DNA of 64,000 nucleotides, from contig JAKBBV010000001.1 of the NCBI GenBank assembly GCA_021808285.1, positions 1 through 64,000 on the forward strand, read 5' to 3'. This document shows, piece by piece, positions 37,868-46,462 of the stretch; the stretch's first letter is position 1; every line of letters starts with the position of its first letter. Under the pieces are notes generated by a model. The model had not been told where the DNA came from and did not search any database. It saw nothing but the letters and a program-made list of their open reading frames with translations. Source of the DNA: Pseudomonadota bacterium. Its GTDB lineage: Bacteria; Pseudomonadota; Alphaproteobacteria; Caulobacterales; Caulobacteraceae. The translations under genes and the position numbers were made by a program.

Positions 37868-38793
37868 TGGATCGGCGTCGCCTGATCGCCGCCGGCCTCG
37901 CCGGTCTCCTCGCCGCCCCCGCCGCCAGGGCCGAAGCCCCGCCCAGGCGCGCGTCCCGCCTGATCCTGCTTGGCACCGGCGGCGGGCCGACGCCCAAGGC
38001 CCGTCGCTCCGCCCCGGCCAGCGCCATCGTCGTGGGGGACGCGGCCTATGTCATCGACTGCGGCAACGGCGTCGCGCGGCAGATGGTGCGGGCAGGGATC
38101 CCCCTGACATCCCTCCGCTGCGTGTTCATCACCCACCAGCATTCCGACCATAACGCCGACTACGGCAACCTTCTCCTGCTCAGCTGGGCCGCCGACCTCG
38201 CCACGCTCGTGGACGCCTATGGCCCGCCGCCCCTGGCGCGGATGACCGACCTGTTCCTGGAGATGAACGACTATGACATCGAAACGCGGATCAAGGACGA
38301 AGGCCGCCCGCCCTTCAAGTCGCTGATCCGGGTGCATGAGATCTCCACCGGGGGGCCGGTCATGCGCGATTCCCGGGTGACGGTGACGGCGGCCCTGGTG
38401 GATCATCCGCCTATCACCCCCGCCTTCGCCTATCGGTTCGACTGCCCCGACCGGTCCATCGTCTTCTCCGGCGATACCCGACCCTCGGCGAACCTCGTTC
38501 GTCTGGCGAACGGCGCGGACGTCCTGGTGCATGAGGTCATGTACGGCCCGGCCATGGCGCGCCTCGCCGCCTCCGAGCCCAACGCCAGGACCCTCCTGGC
38601 GCATCTGCGCGCCGCTCACACCACCGCCGAGGAGGTGGGCGCCGTCGCTGCGGCGGCGGGGGTCAAGACCCTGGTCCTCAATCACTTCGTCCCAGGCGGC
38701 GAGCCGGCCATCCCCGATCAGGTCTGGCTGGACGCGGTGCGGCCCCATTTCGCCGGCCGGATCATCGTCGGGCGCGATCTCATGGAGATCTGA
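37867..38793 (+). CDS. Exported MBL-fold metallo-hydrolase, RNase Z/arylsulfatase-like
   Basis: 308 residues from the ATG at 37867, which overlaps the preceding stop (TGATG). The Arg-rich signal peptide MDRRRLIAAGLAGLLAAPAA might be Tat-type. The zinc motif is VFITHQHSDHNADYG (HxHxDH, about residues 87-95), with further ligands in SIVFSGDTRPS and LVLNHFVPG. The fold is the RNase Z-like MBL branch, whose periplasmic members hydrolyse sulfate or phosphate esters and lactones. Coupling to an MprF-like gene suggests action on a lipid or peptide-linked substrate, but this is inference. Confidence 0.88.
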   Translation: MDRRRLIAAGLAGLLAAPAARAEAPPRRASRLILLGTGGGPTPKARRSAPASAIVVGDAAYVIDCGNGVARQMVRAGIPLTSLRCVFITHQHSDHNADYGNLLLLSWAADLATLVDAYGPPPLARMTDLFLEMNDYDIETRIKDEGRPPFKSLIRVHEISTGGPVMRDSRVTVTAALVDHPPITPAFAYRFDCPDRSIVFSGDTRPSANLVRLANGADVLVHEVMYGPAMARLAASEPNARTLLAHLRAAHTTAEEVGAVAAAAGVKTLVLNHFVPGGEPAIPDQVWLDAVRPHFAGRIIVGRDLMEI

Positions 38794-38829
38794 GCGAGAG
38801 CCCCAAAGATCACCGCTTGAGCGTCGCCC

Positions 38830-41433
38830 TCACGCCAGACCCTTTTCGGCCAGTTCGCGGACGTGGGCGGAGAGGCCTTCGACAGCCGCCAGGCGCGCCA
38901 GCTCTGCGCGCATCGGCTCGCCCAGCGCGGGGATGACATTGCGCCAGCCGGTCAGGGGCTCGACCAGGCGGGCGGCGAGGTTGGGGTTGAAGGCGTCGGC
39001 GGCCAGGACCTGGTCGGCCAGGAAGCGATATCCGCCGCCCTCGGCGTCGTGGAAGCGGGCCGGATTGCCCACCGCGAAGCCGAGCGCCAGGCTGCGCACC
39101 CGGTTGGGATTGCGCGGCTCGAAGGCGGGATGGGCGGTGAGCCCCAGCACCCGGCCCAGCGCCCCCTCGCCCGGGTCCTGGGCCTGGACGGAAAACCACT
39201 TGTCGATCACCAGGGGTTCGGCCTTCCAGGTCTCGTAGAAATGGGCGAGCGCCGCCTCCGCCTCCTCGCCGCCGCGCTGGATCAGGGCCGTCAGACCGCC
39301 CATGGCGTCGGTCATGTTGGCGGCGGCGTCGAAATGGCCCTTGGCCCGGCGCCGGTCCAGCAGGTGGTCATTGACGCAAAGCATGATCAGGGCCGCGTTG
39401 CGCAGGGCCCGGCGCCCGGCCGCCGCGGCGTCGGCCGAGAACTCGCCGCCGTCCTGAAGGCCCCCGTGCAGATCGCGCAGCAGGTCGGCCAGATGCGCGG
39501 CGATGCGCCGGCGCAGGGCGTCGCGGGCCTCGTGCAGGGCGCGCGGATCGGCCGGGCGCGACATCAGGGCCAGATCGGTCTCGCTCGGCAGGGCCAGGAG
39601 AAGGGCCTTGAAGGCGGGATCGGAGGCCTGGTCGCGCAGAGCCCGGCCGAGCGCGTCGGCGAAACGCTCCTCGCCCACCTCGTCGGGGCGCCCGGCGGCG
39701 CGGCCGAGGATCAGGTCCCGCGCCAGGCCCTGCCCGGCCTCCCAGCGGTTGAAGAGGTCGGGATCGGCGGCCAGCCGCAGATAGGCGTCCCTGGCCGGCT
39801 CCGCATAGTCGAGCGTCACCGGGGCGGAGAAGCCGCGCAGGGCCGAGACCACGGGGGCTTCATCCAGGTCCGGGACCTCCAGGGTCAGGCTCTCGCCCTC
39901 CAGAAGCACGAGGCGCGTCTCGCCGATCTCCTCGCCCTCGGCGTCGATCAGGCCGAGCGCCACGGGAATGGTGAGGGGCCGCTTCGTCGGCTGGCCGGGG
40001 GTGGGGGCGGTGGACTGGCGCAAGCTGAGGGTGGCGCGCCGGGCCTCTTGGTCGAAGGCGGTCTCAAGCGAGACGCGCGGCGTGCCGGCCTGCTCGTACC
40101 AGGTGAAGAAGGGGTCGAGGTCGCGACCCGAGGCTTCCGCGAAACAGGCGATGAAGGCCTCCACCGTGGTCGCCTCGCCGTCGTGGCGGCTGAAATAGAG
40201 GTCCATGCCGGCGCGGAAGGCGTCATCGCCGATGATCAGCTTCAGCATGCGGATCAGCTCCGCGCCCTTCTCATAGATGGTCGCGGTGTAGAAATTATCG
40301 ATCTTCACATAGGTCGAGGGCCGCACCGGGTGGGCGATGGGCGAGGCGTCCTCCACGAATTGGCGCCCGCGCAGGGCCCGGACCTCCTTGATCCGCTGCA
40401 CGGCGTGGCCGCGCATGTCGGCGGAGAAGGCCTGGTCGCGGAACACGGTCAGGCCCTCCTTGAGGCAGAGCTGGAACCAGTCGCGGCAGGTGATCCGGTT
40501 GCCCGTCCAGTTGTGGAAGTATTCGTGCGCCACCACCCCCTCAATGCGCTCATAGTCGAGGTCGGTGGCCGTGGCCGGATCGGCCAGCAGCAGGCTGGAG
40601 TTGAAGATGTTGAGGCCCTTGTTCTCCATGGCCCCGAAATTGAAGTCGCGCACGGCGACGATCATGAAGAGATCGAGGTCGTATTCGCGCCCAAACACCT
40701 CCTCGTCCCAGCGCATGGCCCGCTTGAGGCTATCCATGGCGTAGGCGGCGCGCGGGGCCATGCCCGGATCGACGAAGATGCGCAGGGCCACCTGGCGGCC
40801 ACTCATGGTGGTGAAGCTGTCTTCCAGGAGGTCAAGCTCGCCCGCGACCAGGGCGAAGAGATAGGCGGGCTTGGGGAAGGGGTCGAACCAGACGGCGTAA
40901 TGGCGCCCGCCGGGCAGGGGCCCCGCATCCATCAGGTTTCCGTTGGAGAGGAGATGCGGGAAGGCTTGGTCCGCCACGATCCGAACCTCGAAACGCGAGA
41001 GCACATCCGGCCGGTCGGGATAGAAGGTGATCTTGCGGAAACTCTCGGCCTCGCACTGGGTGCAGAAGCGGCCGCCGGACATGTAGAGTCCCTCCAGGGC
41101 CAGATTGGCGGCGGGGTCGATCTCCACCTCGCTCTCCAGCACGAAGGCGTCAGGGACGTCGGCGAGGGTCAGGCCCTCCAGATCGAGCACGGCGTCATCG
41201 GGCCCCAGAGCGCGGCCATCCAGGTGAAGCGAGATCAGCTTCAGCCGCTGCCCGTCGAGGCGCAGAGGCGCGCCGGGAACGGTCCCCTCGGCCGTGTTGC
41301 GGCGCAGGGCAAGCCTGGCCTTCACCCGCGTTCCGGCAGGCGCCAGGTCGAAATCGAGCCGCACTTCGGCCACCAGAAAGGCGGGCGGGCGATAGTCGGT
41401 CAGGCGGACGAGGGGTGGGGCTTCGGTGCGCAT
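38830..41433 (-). CDS. pepN: Aminopeptidase N (M1 family)
   Basis: 867 residues from MRTEAPPLVRLTDYRPPAFL, the usual PepN start; 29 upstream in-frame codons are low-complexity and rejected. GAMENKGLNIFNSSLLL is the exopeptidase motif, VVAHEYFHNWTGNRITCRDW the HExxH zinc site, and LKEGLTVFRDQAF supplies the third ligand Glu. DUF3458-type C-terminal domains complete the protein. It removes N-terminal residues from peptides in the cytoplasm. Confidence 0.95.
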   Translation of the reverse strand: MRTEAPPLVRLTDYRPPAFLVAEVRLDFDLAPAGTRVKARLALRRNTAEGTVPGAPLRLDGQRLKLISLHLDGRALGPDDAVLDLEGLTLADVPDAFVLESEVEIDPAANLALEGLYMSGGRFCTQCEAESFRKITFYPDRPDVLSRFEVRIVADQAFPHLLSNGNLMDAGPLPGGRHYAVWFDPFPKPAYLFALVAGELDLLEDSFTTMSGRQVALRIFVDPGMAPRAAYAMDSLKRAMRWDEEVFGREYDLDLFMIVAVRDFNFGAMENKGLNIFNSSLLLADPATATDLDYERIEGVVAHEYFHNWTGNRITCRDWFQLCLKEGLTVFRDQAFSADMRGHAVQRIKEVRALRGRQFVEDASPIAHPVRPSTYVKIDNFYTATIYEKGAELIRMLKLIIGDDAFRAGMDLYFSRHDGEATTVEAFIACFAEASGRDLDPFFTWYEQAGTPRVSLETAFDQEARRATLSLRQSTAPTPGQPTKRPLTIPVALGLIDAEGEEIGETRLVLLEGESLTLEVPDLDEAPVVSALRGFSAPVTLDYAEPARDAYLRLAADPDLFNRWEAGQGLARDLILGRAAGRPDEVGEERFADALGRALRDQASDPAFKALLLALPSETDLALMSRPADPRALHEARDALRRRIAAHLADLLRDLHGGLQDGGEFSADAAAAGRRALRNAALIMLCVNDHLLDRRRAKGHFDAAANMTDAMGGLTALIQRGGEEAEAALAHFYETWKAEPLVIDKWFSVQAQDPGEGALGRVLGLTAHPAFEPRNPNRVRSLALGFAVGNPARFHDAEGGGYRFLADQVLAADAFNPNLAARLVEPLTGWRNVIPALGEPMRAELARLAAVEGLSAHVRELAEKGLA

Positions 41434-42086
41434 GCCAGGAGGTCTAGCGCCTTGGAGGAGCGAGGGCGAGGGGAGGGGCGCGGCCGGCGAGGCGCGGCGG
41501 CCCAGGGGGCGAAGGGGCAACTGCGGAAAACACGATGGCGGTGAGTGAGAGATTAGCCTTCTGAAAAAACAAACTTTTTATTGCGATATCGGCGCCTGCC
41601 GCGCCGTAGGATGCGGCCAAAATGGCAACATTCCTGGTCACATCCTGGTCACGTTTTGGGAAACATTTGGCTGCGTCGTGGACGCATGTGGGTCTCGTCC
41701 TGGGCCCGCCCTTGGTCACGTCTAGGACGCAGGGCCGAGCGCGGGTGGAAGCGCGGGCGCCGTGCCGAGGTCTGGCCGCATCGCTCTTTTGAAGCCCCCT
41801 CCACCGCTTCGCGGTCCCCCTCCCCCGCTTCGCAGGGGAGGATCGCCTTTTCGCCCTTCAGGGTCGTTCTTCGCTCCGCTTCGCAGAGGCCGGTGAGGGC
41901 GCCCTCATCCTCCCCCATCGTGATGGGGGAGGGGGACCGCGGAACGCGGTGGACGGGGCTCGCCTGGGGCGAAACGTCTCCGGCCGCGGGGTCTGCCGCC
42001 GCCGGAGTGACCGGATTGCAAGCTACGGATCGAGGAGCCGGAGGCCGGAATCGCAAGGTCCCGCACGTTTTTTACGGGGCAGGGGG
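41434..42086. other. Intergenic region with double-hairpin repeats
   Basis: 653 bases between pepN and the vapC remnant. The first 150 would hold the pepN promoter; an AT-rich patch with AAAAAACAAACTTTTTATTG lies near 41564-41583. Two copies of the GC-rich repeat in opposite orientation occupy 41791-41960. I see no convincing gene. Confidence 0.6.
41791..41960. repeat. GC-rich double-hairpin repeat, inverted pair
   Basis: The forward copy (41791-41844) reads CCCCCTCCACCGCTTCGCGG then TCCCCCTCCCCCG and GGGGAGGATC. The reverse copy (41907-41960) has ATCCTCCCCC, GATGGGGGAGG and CCGCGGAACGCGGTGG. Each unit has two small palindromes: the ACCGC/GCGGT hairpin and the CCTCCCCC/GGGGGAGG hairpin. The same unit recurs at 44931, 44983, 45080, 46394, 55986, 56568 and 56681. 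Confidence 0.8.
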
Positions 42087-42524
42087 TCAGCAGGGGATGA
42101 CCGACAGGTAGTCTGGATCGTCGGCCGCGATCTTCTGCATCAGCCTATCCCGTGTCACGATGGGAACGCGCCGGGCGCGGGCCGAGGCGATCGGGTAGCA
42201 ATCTCCGGGATCTCTATGCCCGGTGGCGATCACAACCTTCGCGGCCACAAGCGCGATTCTCTGATGGATTGGAATGATCTTCGCCGTGGTGGCCCTGACA
42301 GCTTCCCTGAACCAGATATCAGCGGGTACGGCGCCAAGGTTGGGGCGTCCACGCGCGGGTGGTTTCTGACCGGCTATTTAGAGTTCCCACGCGCTGATCG
42401 GCGAGACATAAAGACAGCCGGCGTCCTGGGCGAGGCCGATTTCCACCAGCGCCTCATCGGCGAGGCCCTGTTCGCCGCTCACAAGCCAGAATAGCGCGTG
42501 AGTGTCGACCAGCAGGCCCGGCAA
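42087..42524 (-). pseudogene. VapC-type PIN-domain toxin with an in-frame ochre codon
   Basis: From a TTG at 42524 the frame reads LLVDTHALFWLVSGEQGLAD, the classic PIN start with its first Asp, then CLYVSPISAWEL. TAA follows at 42378-42380 after 48 codons. The same frame continues to TGA at 42087: IWFREAVRATTAKIIPIHQR, GHRDPGDCYPIASARARRVP and IVTRDRLMQK, that is, the missing C-terminal half of a VapC with its later acidic residues. So a single stop breaks a gene of about 145 codons. The 65-residue upstream gene, ending 3 bases before the TTG, may be its antitoxin. Confidence 0.8.
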
Positions 42525-42527
42525 GGA

Positions 42528-42725
42528 TCAGCGCTTGTGGGCGGCGGATGACTTGGGGCCCTTCGACGCTTGTGCGGCGATGGGCAGGGTCAGGTCCACG
42601 CCCTTTCTGAGCGCGAACTTGCCCTTCAGCGCGCCGACGCCGCGCACGGTGACGAACTGCCCCGTCTTCGCGTTGCGGACCACCTGGAATGAGCCCTCAA
42701 GTGAAGGATTAGCTGTTTTCACCAT
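42528..42725 (-). CDS. Small basic protein upstream of the vapC remnant, possible antitoxin
   Basis: 65 residues: MVKTANPSLEGSFQVVRNAK, then GQFVTVRGVGALKGKFALRK, and a basic tail ending SSAAHKR. A Met further upstream (42818) would add a head with no support. It is not a Phd, AbrB or RHH protein that I can recognise by eye, but its size, basic tail and 3-base spacing to vapC fit the antitoxin position. It appears intact while the toxin gene is broken, the usual order of decay. Confidence 0.6.
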   Translation of the reverse strand: MVKTANPSLEGSFQVVRNAKTGQFVTVRGVGALKGKFALRKGVDLTLPIAAQASKGPKSSAAHKR

Positions 42726-43165
42726 GGCGCCAAGATAGCGCTCTGACGCGCGAAAGTCAGCGTTTGAAGACCGGACCAGATTCATTTTTCGAGTGGCGGG
42801 TGTCGCCGATATGCCCACCGGCCCGGCTAGCCCGCCCCGCCTTCACGGGCAGTCGTTCGACGCCCTCCTCGTTGTTTTGGGTCGGCAAGGATGTGTCGGC
42901 CAGTCGTTGTTGCCTTGTAAGATATTACGGCATAACCAGCGAGCAATCGCGCTTGCTAGGCCTCTGCCCTCTGGGGCACGCACACTTGGCGGGCCTTTTT
43001 GTTTTCGGGGTCCGTGAAGGCTGCGCGGACGCCATTCGCCAAGCCCTCGCTGACCATTGACCAGCGGCTTACGAATCCTCGCGCGGACATACCCAATAGA
43101 GCTTGGCTCGCGGCCAGCGTCCGGCCACTCTCTGCTGGGCTTCTGAATGCAGGTGAGGCGGGATC
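42726..43165. other. Intergenic region between the vapC-type locus and the HNH gene
   Basis: 440 bases. It contains GGCGGGCCTTTTTGTTTT near 42988-43005, which could end transcription on the + strand, but I see no clean stem. Open frames here are antisense or low-complexity. It would include the promoters of the divergent antitoxin-like and HNH genes. Confidence 0.45.
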
Positions 43166-44056
43166 ATGCGCGTGAGCCACATGATGCAATCGGACGGCGA
43201 CGTCCTGATCAAGAGCGAATGGGGGCCTCTGGACCAGAACTGGCCCTGCGTCTCGTTTTCGAAAAAGAGCGCCGAAGAGATGTTGCGGGGTCTGATGCCT
43301 GGGCGCGACATTTTGATCTTTGTGGGAACGTCCGGACGTCAGACGGAGAAGCCGGAGCATCGGAGTCGTCTCCTTCAGGCCGTGACCGTCGATCCCTACC
43401 AGGTGTTCGAGACGAGGCAGCTCGTACCCGCCGAACGGCATCATCTGCTGACGGACGAGAAGGGCCGCCCTCGCTGGCCGCATTCACTCAAATTTCTGAG
43501 GTCCGCCGATTTCACCGGACCTGAACTCCCCAAGGCGCGCGAGATCATCCCGTCGGGCTATCGCCGCCTTGGCTCCGAACGCCGCGTCGGGGTCGTGAAG
43601 CTTGACGGCGCCGAGCGGGATGCCGTGATGAGGCTTGAAGTGGAGGAGCGACAGATCACGCGGTATTTTGGCGTGATGACGCCTGGGGCCGGCGGCGAGG
43701 TCATGGTTCCCTCGAAGGAGGCCGCCCTCGACCGCATGGCCCAGGGGATCGCGCAGCGCGTCGCCGGCAGCAGCGGCGCCGAAAGCCAGACCGTCAACCC
43801 GGTCCGGGAGGCGGCGCCGAACATCAGGACGATCCTGGAAGACAAGTGGAACGGTTGTTGCGCCTTGTGCGGAGGGCGGATCGGCCCCGAGTACGGCAAC
43901 CCCATGCTCCGGGCTTCCGCCGACAGGATCGACAGCCGCGTTCCCCGATATGATCGGGACAATACTCAGATCGTCCACCGCGCCTGCAATTGGGCTAAGA
44001 ACGCCTGCACCCAGGAGGAGTTCGACGCCTGGCTTCAGATGGTGCGGCTTGGTTAG
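43166..44056 (+). CDS. HNH nuclease with N-terminal EVE/PUA-like domain, candidate modification-dependent endonuclease
   Basis: 296 residues. The N-terminal ~160 residues (LDQNWPCVSFSKKSAEEMLR, GRDILIFVGTSGR, SRLLQAVTVDPYQVFETRQL, GSERRVGVVKL) look like an EVE/PUA-type fold, which in nucleases reads modified bases; this assignment is by eye. The C-terminus has a zinc HNH: CCALCGGRIGPEYGNP (Cys pair about 231-235), DRIDSRVPRYDRDNTQIVHR and ACNWAKNACTQEEFDAW. N-terminal reader plus C-terminal HNH matches known type IV enzymes (EVE-HNH, SRA-HNH). It sits next to a dead TA locus, and no methyltransferase adjoins it. Confidence 0.75.
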   Translation: MRVSHMMQSDGDVLIKSEWGPLDQNWPCVSFSKKSAEEMLRGLMPGRDILIFVGTSGRQTEKPEHRSRLLQAVTVDPYQVFETRQLVPAERHHLLTDEKGRPRWPHSLKFLRSADFTGPELPKAREIIPSGYRRLGSERRVGVVKLDGAERDAVMRLEVEERQITRYFGVMTPGAGGEVMVPSKEAALDRMAQGIAQRVAGSSGAESQTVNPVREAAPNIRTILEDKWNGCCALCGGRIGPEYGNPMLRASADRIDSRVPRYDRDNTQIVHRACNWAKNACTQEEFDAWLQMVRLG

Positions 44057-44118
44057 CGCAATCGACAGGCGCCGCGGTTCGCACCAGTCCCCTCACCGCG
44101 ATCCCGCCCCGGGCTAGG

Positions 44119-44820
44119 CTACTCCAGCAACGGCTTGCAGAACTCCGCGACCTCAGCCTCGGCGGCGGGGAAGTGAAAGGGGGTCGGCGTGACCCCCAGG
44201 CTGCCATCCGCGTCGGCGAAGGCGCGGCCGGCGCTGGCCCGCGAACGCAGGGTCAGGTCGACCTTGCTTTCCAGGGTCTCGGCTTCGGCCTCCGCCTGGT
44301 GGAGCGCCGACCAATCGGCCTCGGTGAGGATTTCGGGTTGGTCAATGAGCGAAAGGCGAGCCCAGATCTGTGCTTCCTGGTTCTGCTTGTCGCGCAGCCA
44401 GGCGATGTTTCCGTAGGCGGAGGCGTAGCGACGCCGGACCGCCGGAGGCATGTGAGAAATGCTCTGATCGGCGACGGCGGTCTCCCAGATCGCGCTGTCG
44501 AGATAGGTGAAGTTGGGCCAGCCGAAGGGGCGCACCATCCGTACCGGCTGACCAGCCGCATGGCGCCGGAAGATCGTTCGCAGCTCCGCCAGACGCCGGG
44601 CCATGCACGGGGATTCGTCGAGCCGCACCTGGGCGCGGCCAGAGTCGAGGGCCAGCTCGCGCCTGAGGGCGGCGCGCGTCTCGGCGCCGACATGGCGCCA
44701 GTGCAGCCACTCGATCGCCTGTTCGCCGCCAAGCGCGATGGCGATGCCCACCACGATGACCAGGATCTCCGACAGGAACTCCCTCAGGCCGTGTACGGGC
44801 TTGGGTTTGTGGACGTGCAT
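44119..44820 (-). CDS. Membrane-anchored protein of unknown function (DUF6090-like)
   Basis: 233 residues. One membrane helix near the N-terminus (LREFLSEILVIVVGIAIALG, then GEQAIEWLHWRH) is followed by a helical periplasmic part. The segment FLSEILVIVVGIAIAL recurs in many alphaproteobacterial and Bacteroidetes proteins of unknown role. The soluble part has a Trp/Asn patch (PFGWPNFTYLDSAIWETAVA) and many Arg and Ala. No enzyme motif is seen. Convergent with the HNH gene; not obviously part of it. Confidence 0.65.
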   Translation of the reverse strand: MHVHKPKPVHGLREFLSEILVIVVGIAIALGGEQAIEWLHWRHVGAETRAALRRELALDSGRAQVRLDESPCMARRLAELRTIFRRHAAGQPVRMVRPFGWPNFTYLDSAIWETAVADQSISHMPPAVRRRYASAYGNIAWLRDKQNQEAQIWARLSLIDQPEILTEADWSALHQAEAEAETLESKVDLTLRSRASAGRAFADADGSLGVTPTPFHFPAAEAEVAEFCKPLLE

Positions 44821-45243
44821 GCGGCCCCCGAAGGCGCCGTTCGGCGGCGCCGTTTCCGCCCATATTTGCCCAGAGCTCTCCTCTGTCCAGAGCGCGTTGG
44901 GCGACCGTCAGGCCTTCTGGAGCCCCCTCCACCCCTTCGGGGTCCCCCTCCCCCGTTGCACGGGGGAGGATCAATGTGCGCTCATCCTCCCCCATCGTGA
45001 TGGGGGAGGGGGACCGCCGGGGCGGAGCCTGTCCGAGCGCGGGGACGCCGGGCCGGGCCTGACCGCCTCGCCGTTTTGAAGTCCCCTCCACCGCTTCGCG
45101 GTCGTTCGTTCGCTCCGCGACCTCACCCCCCGCTTCGCAGGGGAGGATTGACCTCGGGTCAGACTTTTCCGGCGTCGGAAGAGGCGTAATGTCGGGGCGG
45201 GAAACGCGGACCGGAGAGGTCCGGCCCGGGAGGATGACGCGGC
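44821..45243. other. Intergenic region filled with repeats
   Basis: 423 bases between two divergent genes. Three copies of the GC-rich repeat take up much of it (44931-45149). The remaining 90 bases before the acyl-CoA dehydrogenase start must hold its promoter, with a GGGAGG at 45228-45233 upstream of the ATG at 45244. Confidence 0.6.
44931..45149. repeat. GC-rich double-hairpin repeat, three copies
   Basis: Forward copy 44931-44972, reverse copy 44983-45026, and a second forward copy 45080-45149. The last is stretched by about 25 extra bases (TCGTTCGTTCGCTCCGCGAC) between its two hairpins. The first pair forms a long interrupted palindrome centred near 44978. Confidence 0.8.
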
Positions 45244-46359
45244 ATGGATTTCGACTTTTCCGACGACCAGAAATTCCTCAAGGGCGAGGCGCGCAAGTTC
45301 CTGGAGGCGCGCTGCCCGGTGAGCGTGGTGCGCGGCGTGCTGGACGATCCGGCGCGGTCGCACGATGCGGCCCTGTGGGCGGCCGTGGCCGAGCAGGGCT
45401 GGCTGGGAACGGCGATCCCGGAGACGGAGGGCGGGCTCGGGCTGGGCCGGCTGGAGCTCTGCGCCATCGCCGAGGAGCTGGGCCGGGCCCTGGCGCCGAT
45501 CCCCTTCGCCTCCACCGTCTATTTCGTCGCCGAGGCCCTGATGCTGGCCGGATCGCCGGCGCAGAAGGCGAAGTGGCTGCCCAGGATCGCGGCGGGCGAG
45601 GTCATCGGCTGTTTCGCCACGGTGGAGCGCGCCGGCGCCCTGACCGAGGCGCAGGTTCAGGCGCGGGTGGAGGGCGGCCGGCTGAGCGGGGCGAAGATGC
45701 CGGTGACTGACGGCGCCATCGCCGACCTCGCGGTTGTCCTGGCCCGGGAGGGAGCGAAGACCTCGCTCTTCCTTGTGGAGCTGGGCGCGGGCGGGGTGAC
45801 GCGCGAGGCCCTGCAGAGCCTGGACCCGACGCGCGGCGTGGCCAGGCTGGCCTTCGCCGACGCCGCCGCCGAACGCCTGGGCGAAGCGGGCGAGGGCCTC
45901 AGCCTGGCCGAAGCGGTGATGGATCGCGCCGCCGTCTATCTGGCCTTCGAGCAGGTGGGCGGGTCGGACCGGGCCCTGGAGATGGCCAAATCCTATGCCC
46001 TGGAGCGCTACGCCTTCGGCCGGCCGATCGGCAGCTATCAGGCCATCAAGCACAAGCTGGCCGACATCTATATCAAGACCGAGCTGGCGCGCTCGAACGC
46101 CTATTACGGCGCCTGGGCCCTGGACAGCGGGGCGGCCGAATTGCCCCTGGCGGCGGCCGCCGCCAGGGTCAGCGCCAGCGAGGCCTTCTGGTTCGCCGCC
46201 AAGGAGAGCCTGCAGACGCATGGCGGCATGGGCTTCACCTGGGCCGTGGATTGCCACCTCTTCTATCGCCGCGCTCAGCAGCTCGGCCTCGTCGCCGGCG
46301 GGGCCAAGGCGTGGAAGGAGAAGCTGGTCAGCCAGCTCGAACGCCGCAACGCCGCGTGA
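45244..46359 (+). CDS. Acyl-CoA dehydrogenase, smaller partner
   Basis: 371 residues. MDFDFSDDQKFLKGEARKFL start; GWLGTAIPETEGGLGLGRLE, VIGCFATVERAG and the C-terminal YALERYAFGRPIGSYQAIKH and QTHGGMGFTWAVDCHLFYRR mark the family. The FAD/CoA middle-domain loop is shorter and less conserved than in the next gene. Two adjacent divergent acyl-CoA dehydrogenases of about 370 and 410 residues resemble the heteromeric pairs used for steroid side-chain or dicarboxylic acyl-CoAs. An alpha-beta complex is therefore likely, though inferred. A repeat lies between the two genes. Confidence 0.9.
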   Translation: MDFDFSDDQKFLKGEARKFLEARCPVSVVRGVLDDPARSHDAALWAAVAEQGWLGTAIPETEGGLGLGRLELCAIAEELGRALAPIPFASTVYFVAEALMLAGSPAQKAKWLPRIAAGEVIGCFATVERAGALTEAQVQARVEGGRLSGAKMPVTDGAIADLAVVLAREGAKTSLFLVELGAGGVTREALQSLDPTRGVARLAFADAAAERLGEAGEGLSLAEAVMDRAAVYLAFEQVGGSDRALEMAKSYALERYAFGRPIGSYQAIKHKLADIYIKTELARSNAYYGAWALDSGAAELPLAAAAARVSASEAFWFAAKESLQTHGGMGFTWAVDCHLFYRRAQQLGLVAGGAKAWKEKLVSQLERRNAA

Positions 46360-46393
46360 GGGGCGATGACGGGATTCGCCTCGCCCTGGACCT

Positions 46394-46445
46394 GCCCCCT
46401 CCACCGCTTTCAGCGGTCCCCCTCCCCCGTTGCACGGGGGAGGAT
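46394..46445 (+). repeat. GC-rich double-hairpin repeat between paired acyl-CoA dehydrogenase genes
   Basis: A clean copy: CCCCCTCCACCGCTTTCAGC, GGTCCCCCTCCCCCG, then CACGGGGGAGGAT. It lies between two genes of a probable operon and ends 17 bases before the second start, so its hairpins would form in the shared transcript. Confidence 0.85.
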
Positions 46446-46462
46446 GAAAAAGGACTGACCCC

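Noticed and set aside
38863-41544. An 893-codon open frame antisense to pepN
   Set aside because: A shadow of pepN codon bias: Gly/Gln/Arg-rich with no recognisable motif.
42764-43060. Short open frames between the antitoxin-like gene and the HNH gene
   Set aside because: Low-complexity peptides without ribosome binding sites; more likely decayed or non-coding island DNA.
44833-44851. GGCGCCG/CGGCGCC hairpin followed by GTTT, a possible + strand terminator
   Set aside because: It is nearly 800 bases past the HNH stop and directly upstream of a minus-strand start, so there is no gene for it to end.
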